Positions 7,917-16,132 of a DNA stretch of 42,634 nucleotides are shown piece by piece. The notes under the pieces were generated by a model, which saw only the letters and a program-made list of their open reading frames with translations, searched no databases and was not told where the DNA came from. Position 1 is the first letter of the stretch; each line of letters starts with the position of its first letter. The stretch spans positions 1 to 42,634 of the forward strand of contig NZ_ATNM01000066.1 in the NCBI RefSeq assembly GCF_000427295.1, in the 5' to 3' direction. The DNA is from Cyclobacterium qasimii M12-11B (lineage in GTDB: Bacteria; Bacteroidota; Bacteroidia; Cytophagales; Cyclobacteriaceae). The position numbers and the translations under genes were made by a program.

Positions 7917-8990
7917 ATGGAAAAAGAAGCCATTGCTAAGGTCTTTTTGCGGCCCGAATCCCCATTTATGACAAGTCCAATTGCTTTCCCAACTTTAGCA
8001 GAAGGTGAATTATTGGTGAAAATTGATTTCTCAACCATCTGTACCAGCGACTTGCACACCTTTTATGGCAGAAGGCATTCTTGCAGTCATAGCATTTTGG
8101 GTCATGAAATCATTGGCACAATAGCAGAAATGGCTGCTGGAGGCATAAAGGATTATTATGGCAAAAACCTTGCTATAGGAGACAGAATTACCTGGACCAT
8201 CTATGCACATGACCCCAATTCAAATAACGCCAAAAAGGGATACCCTCAAAAATCAAAAGGACTATACAAATATGGTCATGAACAAATGAATGATGCGTAC
8301 CAACTTAATGGAGGTTTTGCCAGCCATTGCCATCTTCGTAAAAACACCACCCTATTTAAATTACCCGAGACCTTAAGCAATGCAGAGGCCGCACCATTGA
8401 ACTGTACCCATGCCACCATTTCAGGTGCTTTAAGGTTGGCCGGAGATTTGAAAAATAAAACCATCCTGATAAACGGTGTAGGAATGCTTGGGCTTTCTGC
8501 CTGTGCGATGGCAAAAGAGGGAGGAGCTAGAAAAATCTGGAGTCAGGACATCGATCCAAATAAAGCTTCCTATTCCCAAAAATTCGGAGCAGAGAAAGCC
8601 TTTGTTTTTGGAGAACCTGAATTAAACACCACCATTGATCGTGAAGGAGGAATAGACATTGTTATCGAAACCTCCGGTATTCCTGAAGCCATAGAAAATT
8701 GTTTAAAACTTTTGTCCGTTGGGGGGACCCTCATTCTGGTTGGCTCAGTCTTCCCCCAACGGGACCTCTCTATCAATGCTGAATACATGGTTAGAAACCT
8801 GCTCAGCCTTAAAGGACTACACAATTACAGGCCTGAGGATTTGGCCAATGCCATAAACTTTTTAGAAAAAGTACATCTCAAATATCCTTTTAAGGAGCTG
8901 GTGGGATCGTCATTTGATCTTGAGAATTTGGACGAGGCTTTTGCAACAGCCAATACTGGAAAGTATTATCGAATAGGTATAAAACCCTAA
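7917..8990 (+). CDS. Zinc-type medium-chain alcohol dehydrogenase, phosphonate-catabolism associated type
   Basis: This 357-residue MDR-family oxidoreductase resembles the clade TIGR03366, which is defined by linkage to phosphonate genes (LYKYGHEQ stretch). Catalytic-zinc ligands are present: Cys42 (ICTSDLH), His63-Glu64 (LGHE) and Cys163 (PLNCTHAT). The nucleotide-binding turn is GVGMLG at 187-192. The structural-zinc lobe is unusual. Where relatives show four cysteines between GDRxxW and KYGHE, this protein has Asp99, Ser102, Ala105 and Ser113, although the surrounding PQK is kept. It should therefore bind one zinc only. It is likely co-transcribed with the regulator and the next two genes. 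The true substrate, perhaps a hydroxy- or aldehyde-phosphonate, is unknown. Confidence 0.82.
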   Translation: MEKEAIAKVFLRPESPFMTSPIAFPTLAEGELLVKIDFSTICTSDLHTFYGRRHSCSHSILGHEIIGTIAEMAAGGIKDYYGKNLAIGDRITWTIYAHDPNSNNAKKGYPQKSKGLYKYGHEQMNDAYQLNGGFASHCHLRKNTTLFKLPETLSNAEAAPLNCTHATISGALRLAGDLKNKTILINGVGMLGLSACAMAKEGGARKIWSQDIDPNKASYSQKFGAEKAFVFGEPELNTTIDREGGIDIVIETSGIPEAIENCLKLLSVGGTLILVGSVFPQRDLSINAEYMVRNLLSLKGLHNYRPEDLANAINFLEKVHLKYPFKELVGSSFDLENLDEAFATANTGKYYRIGIKP

Positions 8991-9085
8991 GCAAAGCATT
9001 CAATACAATGTTAAGCTACTACACCGTATGCATTGAATAGGATAAGTAATTATTATATTAGAAGACTAAATTTTAACAACAAATC

Positions 9086-10237
9086 ATGTTTGATCTTATT
9101 GTAGTTGGAGGGGGTGTATTGGGCACTTTCCATGCCTACCAGGCACTCAAAATGGGACTGAAGGTAGCATTGGTAGAAAAAGACCGGCTTCCTCAAGGGG
9201 CAACTGTTAGAAATTTCGGACAAGTCGTACCTTCAGGAATGAATGCCAAATGGCAAAGCTATGGGAGAGAAAGTTTAGACATTTATAAAGCGCTACACAA
9301 GCTATTTGATTTGACCGTAAGGAATCAGGGGACTGTTTACCTTGCTTCCGACATAGAGGAAATGCAGCTCATTGAGGAGTTACATGGACTTAATAATTCC
9401 AGAAATTATTCTTCACAATTACTGGGAAAACAAGCTTGTTTGGACAAATACCAGGGATTAAGGTCTGATTATGTAATGGGTGGTTTATTTTTTCCGGAGG
9501 AGATTACTATTGAACCCAGGATAATGGTCCACCGCCTTTTGGCGTATTTAATTGAAAAGATGGGCTTGACATTGTACCCGTCTACCACGGTGGTGGCATG
9601 TGAGAATACGGGAGAATGCGTAAAAACGGAAACTTCTTGTGGACAGCATTTAAAGTCCTCAAAAGTCATTGTCTGTAGTGGGAGTGAATTTAAAACACTG
9701 TATCCAGCTATTTTTGCAGGAAGCAATATGGAAATTTCTAAATTGCAAATGATGCAAACCAAGCCACAGGTAAAGTCCTATCAACTGCCAGGCTCCATAT
9801 TGACTGGAGAATCTATTCGAAGGTATGAGGCCTTTCAGGAATGTTCATCATATGCTTCTATAAAAAAGAAGGAGGCCAATGATACGCATGAAAAAAAATG
9901 GGGCATCCATATTCTGTTCAAACAAGCCATGGATGGGTCAGTGATCCTGGGAGACTCTCATGAGTATGCCGACGCAGGGAATAGCGATGTGCTAGGATTT
10001 GATTTGGACATGGAAATAGACCAATACATGCTAAAAAAGGCCAAAGAGATCATAAACCTTCCAACCTATGAAATTGCTCATCGTTGGTATGGCACATACG
10101 CTCAATGCAAAAGTGGTGATTTGTTTGAAAAGACAATTGAAGAAAATATTCATATTTTTACCGGAATCGGAGGAAAAGGAATGACAGGAAGTCCCGCTTT
10201 GGCTAAAGAAAATATTCTGAAACTAATTAACTTATAA
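9086..10237 (+). CDS. FAD-dependent amine oxidoreductase, TIGR03364-like
   Basis: This 383-residue protein is a D-amino-acid-oxidase-fold flavoenzyme. The N-terminal FAD site reads IVVGGGVLGTFHA (8-13) with Glu31 closing the dinucleotide fold (VALVEKDR). RNFGQVVPSG follows, as expected for the TIGR03364 clade. The C-terminus has the second FAD contact, IFTGIGGKGMTGSPALAKE. That clade is recognised because its genes sit beside phosphonatase-like hydrolases, and it is thought to oxidise an aminophosphonate to the aldehyde. The next gene starts 2 bp after its stop, so translation is probably coupled. The 95-bp gap before it holds no clear terminator. Confidence 0.88.
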   Translation: MFDLIVVGGGVLGTFHAYQALKMGLKVALVEKDRLPQGATVRNFGQVVPSGMNAKWQSYGRESLDIYKALHKLFDLTVRNQGTVYLASDIEEMQLIEELHGLNNSRNYSSQLLGKQACLDKYQGLRSDYVMGGLFFPEEITIEPRIMVHRLLAYLIEKMGLTLYPSTTVVACENTGECVKTETSCGQHLKSSKVIVCSGSEFKTLYPAIFAGSNMEISKLQMMQTKPQVKSYQLPGSILTGESIRRYEAFQECSSYASIKKKEANDTHEKKWGIHILFKQAMDGSVILGDSHEYADAGNSDVLGFDLDMEIDQYMLKKAKEIINLPTYEIAHRWYGTYAQCKSGDLFEKTIEENIHIFTGIGGKGMTGSPALAKENILKLINL

Positions 10238-10239
10238 AA

Positions 10240-10929
10240 ATGAATAAAATTAAACTTGTAGTACTTGATATGGCGGGAACTACCGTAGACGAGGACAATG
10301 TAGTTTATAAGACCGTTCAAAAAGTAATCAACGACAAAGGCTTTAACGTTACGTTGGAAGAAGTTTTAGCCCATGGAGCAGGTAAGGAAAAACACCAGGC
10401 AATAACAGATGTTTTGAAAGCCAGCACCAATGCCACAGATATTGCCACCATCGCAGCTGAAGCTTTCGCCAATTTTAAGCCTACCCTAAAGCTCACTTAT
10501 GAGCAGTTAGAGGTAAAAACTTTTCCCGGCGTAAAAGAAATGATGGAGGGGCTAAGAAATAAAGGTGTGTTTGTGGTGCTGAATACTGGTTATGACCGAA
10601 AAACAGCCTTATCGCTACTTTTAAAACTAGGCTGGGAAACAGGGAAAGACATCGATGGATTGGTAACTGCTGATGACGTGACAAATGGCAGACCACAACC
10701 GGACATGATTTACAAAGCCATGGAAATATGTGGCATTACAGCGCCTCAGGAGGTACTGAAAGCCGGAGACTCTACCATTGACATTGAAGAAGGAAAAAAT
10801 GCCAAATGTGGTTTGACAATAGGTGTATTGACAGGTGCACAAAATGAGGCGCAACTAAAGACTGCCCAACCTGATTATATATTGCCAAGTTTGGCTTTGC
10901 TGCCAGAAGTATTAGGGACTAAAATCTGA
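10240..10929 (+). CDS. Phosphonatase-like HAD hydrolase
   Basis: This 229-residue haloacid-dehalogenase-fold protein has the phosphonatase-type first motif LDMAGTT: Asp10 as nucleophile and Ala12 at +2 instead of the second Asp of ordinary HAD phosphatases. Later motifs are LNTGYDR, then NGRPQPDMIYKAM, then KAGDSTIDIEEGKNA for the metal-binding acidic pair. In classical PhnX a cap-domain lysine forms a Schiff base with phosphonoacetaldehyde. Here GAGKEKHQAI supplies Lys49 or Lys51 at about the right place. It matches the PhnX-like clade TIGR03351, shorter than PhnX itself. As the last gene of the run it would split the C-P bond of the aldehyde made by the preceding oxidase. Confidence 0.88.
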   Translation: MNKIKLVVLDMAGTTVDEDNVVYKTVQKVINDKGFNVTLEEVLAHGAGKEKHQAITDVLKASTNATDIATIAAEAFANFKPTLKLTYEQLEVKTFPGVKEMMEGLRNKGVFVVLNTGYDRKTALSLLLKLGWETGKDIDGLVTADDVTNGRPQPDMIYKAMEICGITAPQEVLKAGDSTIDIEEGKNAKCGLTIGVLTGAQNEAQLKTAQPDYILPSLALLPEVLGTKI

Positions 10930-10960
10930 TAAAATACTGATCAAAAAACGTAGAAAAAAA

Positions 10961-10995
10961 CCTCAGTTGCCCGATGTGGAAACTGAGGGCTATTG
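10961..10995 (+). terminator. Hairpin after phosphonate gene run
   Basis: A perfect 8-bp stem, CCTCAGTT (10961-10968) with AACTGAGG (10981-10988), lies about 30 bp after the hydrolase stop. It is followed by a weak T-rich stretch (CTATTGTTTGTT). It is plausibly the end of the four-gene transcript. Confidence 0.6.
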
Positions 10996-11125
10996 TTTGT
11001 TAAAAGAATGTGACTGGAGTTAATTAAAATATCTTTTAGAGGGAAAATTATTTTTATCAGGACAAATATACTTTTTATATCGTACTGTTCTTGAAACTAT
11101 TATTTACTCATACTACCCCTTTACC

Positions 11126-11869
11126 ATGACAAGAAACAAACTAAACTCCTTTTTAAGCAGTGTATCCCCATTCAAAAAAGCAAAATATGCTACTAGCGTT
11201 TGGACCCTACTCCTTTCTCCTCTCCTCTTATTTGGTTGTTTGAATGACCAGGAATTAGAGCCAGAAATCATTACTGAGCCACCCTATAGTTCTTTAATCA
11301 GTACAGATACTATCAGTTCTGGGGATTACAAAACCTTTACCATTGGCAGCACTTCGGAATCCACCTATGAGGCCGTTAATCTATTAAAGGGTGACATAGG
11401 GCTTGAATATATAAATATCGTCTCAAACATTTATGAAGGTGTTGAGGAGCTAGAAAACAAATTACCACTGTATCACTATATTTTCATGGATGAAAAAATA
11501 GGAACCTCTTCAGGTGTACAAATAGGGATAATTGAGGACCGCATTGCAACCATTTTTTTAGGTAGCGGGGAGGAATTAGAAAAATGGCCTAAAGATTTGT
11601 CACAATCTGCTATTAGTAAAGGAGATGACGTTGCGGTATTGTATGACAAGCTAAAAACCATCAGTGAAAATGAAAAGTATAAAAATAAGTTTGAAGCCAT
11701 TAATTTGCTTACCAAAGACCTTTCCAAAATATATGACACTCAAATGAGCAAGTCACCTCAATGGTACTTTGGGCATACGATAGAGACCAATAAAATGGAT
11801 GTTGTAAAGCTCAATTTCAAGGAAGGTGTTCTTGAAAATATAATTGTCGATCACTTCCAAACTTTCTAA
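11126..11869 (+). CDS. Hypothetical lipoprotein
   Basis: This 247-residue protein has a long N-terminal stretch, a hydrophobic segment and a lipobox, LLLFGC, with Cys about 38. The extended polar segment before the hydrophobic core is unusual for a signal peptide; the nearest internal Met is beyond the lipobox, so this start is needed to keep the signal. The mature part is acidic and mostly hydrophilic, with no motif I recognise. It stands alone behind a terminator-like hairpin and is not obviously linked to the upstream phosphonate genes. Function unknown. Confidence 0.7.
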   Translation: MTRNKLNSFLSSVSPFKKAKYATSVWTLLLSPLLLFGCLNDQELEPEIITEPPYSSLISTDTISSGDYKTFTIGSTSESTYEAVNLLKGDIGLEYINIVSNIYEGVEELENKLPLYHYIFMDEKIGTSSGVQIGIIEDRIATIFLGSGEELEKWPKDLSQSAISKGDDVAVLYDKLKTISENEKYKNKFEAINLLTKDLSKIYDTQMSKSPQWYFGHTIETNKMDVVKLNFKEGVLENIIVDHFQTF

Positions 11870-12073
11870 ATCACTTTTTCACCCTGATTATGCAAGCTGA
11901 TTTATAAGTTTTATCACCTCTAAAAATTAGCTAAATCATCACTACGAACCGTTTCCGCAGTCAAACGGGTATAGGGTGTAGCAGTGTTGCATTGCTAGGG
12001 AATTTTAGGGCTTCTTTCACAAAGCTTTAATAAGACGATTTTGTTATGTAATTGGAAGGGCAATAAGAAGTCC

Positions 12074-12152
12074 ACCCCATATTATGGGGTTACCAAAAAC
12101 GAGAATAACCTATGGCAGCTAATTCAAAAAAAGCTTACATAGGTTATTTTCG
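12074..12152. terminator. Two hairpins between convergent genes
   Basis: A long inverted repeat pairs 12100-12114 with 12138-12152 (AATAACCTATG and its complement at the core, one G-T pair in 15). A second short hairpin, ACCCCAT/ATGGGGT, lies at 12074-12090. They sit just downstream of the acyltransferase gene read on the minus strand and may end it. The rest of 11870-12171 shows nothing else. Confidence 0.55.
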
Positions 12153-12171
12153 AAATATCATGAAGCAGCGT

Positions 12172-13311
12172 TTATGAAGCAGTCTCTGTAATGTTTTGTT
12201 TGTGCGTCACTGGATTGGCATACATTGCCAAAAAATTATGTACCGCCACTTCATTGTCCATGTCTATACCTTTCACCATTCTTTCCTTAAAGGCTTCTTT
12301 TTCTTCTACGGAATAGTGAGCAACATATTTATTGGTATTGTGCATAAGGTCCAGGGCAATATAATTGGTGGGCCATAACTGGTAATTTTGAACAATCACT
12401 CGATCCAATTCCTCAGCAAGTAATTGCAATTGTTTATTTATGGAACCTTCAGCACCAAGAATTTCTCCAATTTCTTCGTCCAATACTTTTCCAACAGAAA
12501 TATGAATACGTTTTTTTTGCCCTATGATTCCACTCACTAAAGTTTTAAAGTCTTCATTTTTCTGCTTCACGTAAATTTCCTCCCTGGCTTTTGCCAATAA
12601 CTCCGGCATTTTAAGCACATCCGTGGGATCATTTTCGTAAGAAATAGAAACAGGAACAATTTTTAATTGCTGAAAATATTCTTTCAAAGGTGTGTTTTCA
12701 CTGGCCAATGCCAGCATTTTGAGCATACCCTTTTGGGTAAGGTCCATGCCATCCTTGGTCCGGCCCTCTCTTTGGGCAATCCATACCGATCTATTTTCTG
12801 TCAGTAAAGCTTCCTTTATATACTCTGAATTCAGCTTGGAATTTTCAAACATGGCTTTTGGACTTAACCCTCTGAAAACAACAAAATTACGTGTGAGTCT
12901 GGAAAGGGCCTTTAAAAATGGCTTTTTCACCAGGTTATCACCTATTGCTGAAGTGGTCATCACCAAGTCATTTTCGAATAAAGTGGCATTTAGCAAAGAG
13001 GTATCTAGAATAATATCCCTGTGGTTTGAAATAAATAAATAGGAAGTATTTGGCTTCAAGTTTTCAAACCCAGAAGTAGACAGACCATCAGAGCTTAATT
13101 CTAATACTCTGAGTACGGCATCATATATAATTTTTGTTTGAAAGTCCCTGATTGAATGAATATCTGAAAACATTTCCTCCCATTCGGCCTCTGATCTATC
13201 AGGAAAGGTGAAATTCATTATGGCCTTCATCATAGGATGCTGGGCATATTCATTCAGTGCCTGATTGACTTCATTATCATAAAAAGGTCTTATCGGATCA
13301 AATTTGGACAT
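12172..13311 (-). CDS. PlsC-like 1-acyl-glycerol-3-phosphate acyltransferase family protein
   Basis: This 379-residue protein carries the acyltransferase motifs in order: LFISNHRDIILD (motif I, catalytic His), VVFRGLSP (motif II), QREGRTKDG (motif III) and LKIVPVSISYE (motif IV). These support transfer of an acyl chain to a glycerol-phosphate-type acceptor in membrane lipid synthesis. In motif I the His and the Asp are separated by five residues (H-RDIIL-D) rather than the four of classical HX4D. It has no clear transmembrane helix, so it is probably membrane-peripheral. A strong terminator separates it from the upstream DUF1080 gene, so it has its own promoter. Confidence 0.82.
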   Translation of the reverse strand: MSKFDPIRPFYDNEVNQALNEYAQHPMMKAIMNFTFPDRSEAEWEEMFSDIHSIRDFQTKIIYDAVLRVLELSSDGLSTSGFENLKPNTSYLFISNHRDIILDTSLLNATLFENDLVMTTSAIGDNLVKKPFLKALSRLTRNFVVFRGLSPKAMFENSKLNSEYIKEALLTENRSVWIAQREGRTKDGMDLTQKGMLKMLALASENTPLKEYFQQLKIVPVSISYENDPTDVLKMPELLAKAREEIYVKQKNEDFKTLVSGIIGQKKRIHISVGKVLDEEIGEILGAEGSINKQLQLLAEELDRVIVQNYQLWPTNYIALDLMHNTNKYVAHYSVEEKEAFKERMVKGIDMDNEVAVHNFLAMYANPVTHKQNITETAS

Positions 13312-13393
13312 ATATTATTATTTTCTAGGGCGCAAATTACTAAAAATGCCTCAAAGGTTAGTTCCTTTTGTCAAACAATAGTAACCGAACACA

Positions 13394-13419
13394 AAAAAGC
13401 CCCATTGAAGGGGCTTTTT
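13394..13419 (-). terminator. Intrinsic terminator of the DUF1080 gene
   Basis: AAAAAGCCCC pairs perfectly with GGGGCTTTTT around the loop ATTGAA. Read on the minus strand it follows the DUF1080 stop by about 50 bp and ends in a T run. The symmetrical A and T tracts make it able to act in both directions. Confidence 0.9.
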
Positions 13420-13470
13420 ATCCTATTTTATTCTACGAATTTTTTTGCAAGATGTTTTAAAACACCCGAC

Positions 13471-14076
13471 TTATAATTCTTTAACTTTAATATCTTTCCA
13501 TGAAATCTTAAGGCCTCCACCACTATGGATCTGAAGTGCCAACTGACCTTCACCTTCACCAATTTTAGGATCGGTATAATCAATCATTTCTACACCATTT
13601 AACCAAGTGGTAACATGATCATCAACCACAACGATTTTAATGTCATTCCACTCACCAAATTTCAAGTTTTTGTCTTTTTCAGGATCTGGTTTGATCAACC
13701 ATCCACGGCCATAAGATTCGTATACTCCACCTGTATCATTGCCTGGAGGGGCTACTTCTACCTGCCATCCAGAAACTTTGGTACCTTCAAAGTTCGAACG
13801 AAAGAAAATTCCACTGTTTCCATCTTCGTCTTGTTTGAATTTCGCAGTCAATTCAAAGTTTTTGTAGTTTTTCTCTGTACCTAAATAGCCATATTCACCG
13901 TCAGGACCGCTTTCAGACACTAAAATACCATCTTCAACATACCATTTTTCAGTACCATATACCGTCCAGCCAGTAAGGTCTTTACCATTGAACAAGTCGG
14001 TGCCATCAGAAGCACATGACATTACAAGGACTGCGGCCAACATTAAGGCGCTTGTTTTAATAAGTGTTTTCATCAT
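13471..14076 (-). CDS. DUF1080 (3-keto-disaccharide hydrolase-like) lipoprotein
   Basis: This 201-residue protein has a lipoprotein signal ending in VLVMSC (Cys21). The mature protein opens with DLFNGKDLTGW, the hallmark of the DUF1080 family (Pfam PF06439), a concanavalin-like beta-sandwich. It continues with GIFFRSNF, VSGWQVEV, GGVYESYGRGWL and GEWNDIKIVV. Family members are envelope proteins tied to carbohydrate use; some hydrolyse 3-keto-glycosides. It is a single-domain version of usual length. No partner 3-dehydrogenase gene is nearby, so the substrate is open. It ends at a strong terminator. Confidence 0.92.
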   Translation of the reverse strand: MMKTLIKTSALMLAAVLVMSCASDGTDLFNGKDLTGWTVYGTEKWYVEDGILVSESGPDGEYGYLGTEKNYKNFELTAKFKQDEDGNSGIFFRSNFEGTKVSGWQVEVAPPGNDTGGVYESYGRGWLIKPDPEKDKNLKFGEWNDIKIVVVDDHVTTWLNGVEMIDYTDPKIGEGEGQLALQIHSGGGLKISWKDIKVKEL

Positions 14077-14383
14077 TGGTTTTAAATATTAGATTTAATT
14101 ATACTAGTTTTATATTTACAGGGACTTCAGTATTTCTTTTAATCTGGGCAAATGACTTTGGCTCCGCACCTGCAAATCCTACAGGAAAAATTGCTGAGGC
14201 AGCTCCCGCCATCCCCATTTTCTTTAAAATTCCCTCCTGTTATTGTTCATGTTATCGTGAATTGTTATGCTAAATAAGGATTAAATATAGGAAAATATTA
14301 AATCATAATTTTAAGCAATCCAATAAACTTAATACATTTTTTTGTTTAATTCCAAAAGACACATACCCTTATAATCAAAAATA

Positions 14384-14413
14384 AGGGCCTTCCTTTAAAT
14401 TTAAGGAGGCCCT
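14384..14413 (-). terminator. Terminator of small lipoprotein gene
   Basis: AGGGCC (14384-14389) pairs with GGCCCT (14408-14413), extended by an imperfect TCCTTT/AAGGA stem. On the minus strand it is followed by TATTTTTG. It lies about 75 bp past the stop of the 120-residue lipoprotein gene. The remainder of 14077-14488 shows nothing recognisable. Confidence 0.75.
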
Positions 14414-14488
14414 ATGACTCATTCCAGAATATATGAATGCCTAAAGGCACCTGATTCTGGTTATTATATACATCGAAGCTTTACGCTA

Positions 14489-14851
14489 TCAGTTTGGGTT
14501 ATTTTGCTGTGGATACCTATTAGGGCTACCGTTAGGGTTGTTGTAATTGGGATTGTTATAATTCGGATTATTTTCATCCATATATCTCTGAGCTGGCCAT
14601 TGTGGAGTCAATTCCATTTCCTCAAGATTTGTAAGGGCATCGTTTTCAAAAGTCACCAAAAGGTAGAACCTGTCACCATTGTTGACTCTATACACTTTTT
14701 TGTCCTCACTCATTTGACTAATGACTGCATCCTTATTCTGTCTAAGAAACTTACTTTCAGACATACCCAGTTGATAAGGAATCCTTGGTTGGATAAGTGC
14801 ACATGAACTCATTATAAATACCAAACTTAAAATACTTAATGTCTTTTTCAT
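14489..14851 (-). CDS. Small lipoprotein with Asn-Pro-rich tail
   Basis: This 120-residue protein has a lipoprotein signal ending in IMSSC (Cys17). The core reads YQLGMSESKFLRQNKDAV, then KKVYRVNNGDRFYLLVTFENDALTNLEE, which resembles the small BamE/SmpA-type fold in its GMS..F opening and strand order, though I cannot confirm this. The C-terminus is low complexity, with tandem NPNYN units and further Asn, Pro and Gln. The tail is probably disordered and may vary between strains. Envelope location is likely; function unknown. Confidence 0.75.
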   Translation of the reverse strand: MKKTLSILSLVFIMSSCALIQPRIPYQLGMSESKFLRQNKDAVISQMSEDKKVYRVNNGDRFYLLVTFENDALTNLEEMELTPQWPAQRYMDENNPNYNNPNYNNPNGSPNRYPQQNNPN

Positions 14852-14979
14852 ATCTAATAACTGTTATGCTTACAAAGCACCGAAAATATAAGGTAATTTC
14901 TAAAGAAATGGTATCAATAATATTGCCAGATATTTTTTTCTTTGATTATAAAGGGGTTAGAGAAGAGTAGAAAAAATAT

Positions 14980-15010
14980 TTTGTACGTGAACCGAAATTA
15001 GTTACCTTTG
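14980..15010 (+). promoter_or_regulatory. Bacteroidota-type promoter of the SRP RNA
   Basis: TTTG (14980-14983) and TACCTTTG (15003-15010) are separated by exactly 19 bp, matching the -33/-7 consensus TTTG-N19-TAnnTTTG of the Bacteroidota primary sigma factor. The predicted start, about 6 nt on, coincides with the first paired base of the SRP RNA. Confidence 0.9.
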
Positions 15011-15014
15011 TTGC

Positions 15015-15097
15015 AAGCGGCACGACCAGCTCCCGCTCAATCCCCCAGGTCCGGAAGGAAGCAAGGGTAGGCGGTCGTAGCGGTGCGATGCCGCTTA
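15015..15097 (+). ncRNA. ffs: Signal recognition particle RNA, small bacterial type (4.5S-like)
   Basis: The invariant SRP domain IV tip GTCCGGAAGGAAGCAAGGGTA is flanked by complementary arms. AAGCGGCA (15015-15022) pairs with TGCCGCTT (15089-15096), and CGACC/GGTCG forms the next helix, giving one rod-like hairpin of about 82 nt. An ATTTTTTTG run after it supplies the terminator. It binds Ffh and targets nascent membrane proteins. The core is unmistakable; exact ends are inferred from pairing and the promoter. Confidence 0.96.
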
Positions 15098-15186
15098 TTT
15101 TTTTGTCCTTTTCGTACACAAGCCCCTACTTTTTGTTAATTTTGGCTTAAATTTACCGGTACAAATCAACAAACCTAAAAACAAGC

Positions 15187-15843
15187 ATGAAATTCTTTAT
15201 TGATACTGCGAATCTCAACGAAATAAAAGAGGCCTATGATTTAGGCGTATTAGATGGGGTTACTACAAATCCTTCTTTGATGGCTAAAGAAGGAATCAGT
15301 GGTGACGAAAACGTCATCAACCATTACAAGGCCATCTGCAATATAGTAGATGCCAATGTAAGTGCAGAAGTGATTGCTACAGATTTTGAAGGAATCATTA
15401 AAGAAGGCATGGAACTGGCCAAGCTTGACGACAAAATCGTTGTGAAAGTTCCTATGATCAAAGACGGTATCAAAGCCATCAAATATTTCTCAAGTGAAGG
15501 TATCCGTACCAATTGCACTTTGGTCTTTTCAGCAGGTCAAGCCATTTTAGCTGCAAAAGCTGGCGCGTCTTACCTTTCTCCTTTTATTGGAAGATTGGAT
15601 GACATCGGTTTTGACGGACTGGACCTGATCGGTCAAATCGTTCATATTTATCAAAATTATGGCTACGAAACTGAAGTCCTTGCGGCCTCTGTTCGCCACA
15701 CAATGCACTTGATAAAATGCGCTGAACTTGGTGCTGACGTAGTAACTTGTCCACTTAAGGTGATCACAAGCTTATTGAATCACCCACTTACTGACAAAGG
15801 ATTGGCTCAATTTTTGGCAGACCATGCCAAAGCAAACAAATAA
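15187..15843 (+). CDS. fsa: Fructose-6-phosphate aldolase / transaldolase, small type
   Basis: This 218-residue protein is a full-length member of the short TalC/FSA transaldolase family. It opens with MKFFIDTANLNEIKEA and DGVTTNPSL, carries the Schiff-base lysine in IVVKVPM (Lys87), and has the conserved NCTLVFSAGQAILAAKAGASYLSPF-type stretch and FIGRLDD. It either moves a dihydroxyacetone unit between sugar phosphates in the pentose phosphate pathway or cleaves fructose 6-phosphate; sequence alone does not separate the two. A TAATTTTG box at 15137-15144 is a candidate -7 element. The gene ends in its own terminator. Confidence 0.93.
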   Translation: MKFFIDTANLNEIKEAYDLGVLDGVTTNPSLMAKEGISGDENVINHYKAICNIVDANVSAEVIATDFEGIIKEGMELAKLDDKIVVKVPMIKDGIKAIKYFSSEGIRTNCTLVFSAGQAILAAKAGASYLSPFIGRLDDIGFDGLDLIGQIVHIYQNYGYETEVLAASVRHTMHLIKCAELGADVVTCPLKVITSLLNHPLTDKGLAQFLADHAKANK

Positions 15844-15848
15844 ATTTC

Positions 15849-15880
15849 AATGGGGCAGGTTTTAATACTTGCCCCATTTT
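15849..15880 (+). terminator. Intrinsic terminator of the aldolase gene
   Basis: AATGGGGCAGGT (15849-15860) pairs with ACTTGCCCCATT (15867-15878) with one G-T pair, followed by TT. It starts 5 bp after the stop codon. Confidence 0.85.
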
Positions 15881-15927
15881 GAAAACTATTGCCCAGCGAT
15901 AAGGTTACAATTTAAAAACAACCGGAT

Positions 15928-16131
15928 ATGTACATTATCAAAGTGAAGGGAAAAGCAAAAATCCCTGATTATATACAGATCAGGGATGAGAATTTTGTAC
16001 TTGTGGCTTACTTCAGGGCAGACAGGCCACTTAAAAAAATTGAAAAATTCGGGCTTGGAGGAAAAGAAGAAGCGCTTGAAAAGCTCATCAAAGAACTCCC
16101 CTTCGGTAAACTTAAAAAATTAGATCTCTGA
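15928..16131 (+). CDS. Small conserved basic protein upstream of ftsE
   Basis: This 67-residue, lysine-rich protein reads as beta strands followed by a helix (MYIIKVKGKAKIPDYIQIRD, then FVLVAYFRADRPL, then a C-terminal amphipathic helix). I recognise no named domain. Its stop lies one base before the ftsE start, so the two are almost certainly co-translated, which points to a role with FtsE or the divisome. It could be a peripheral membrane or regulatory partner. Function unknown. Confidence 0.75.
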   Translation: MYIIKVKGKAKIPDYIQIRDENFVLVAYFRADRPLKKIEKFGLGGKEEALEKLIKELPFGKLKKLDL

Positions 16132-16132
16132 T

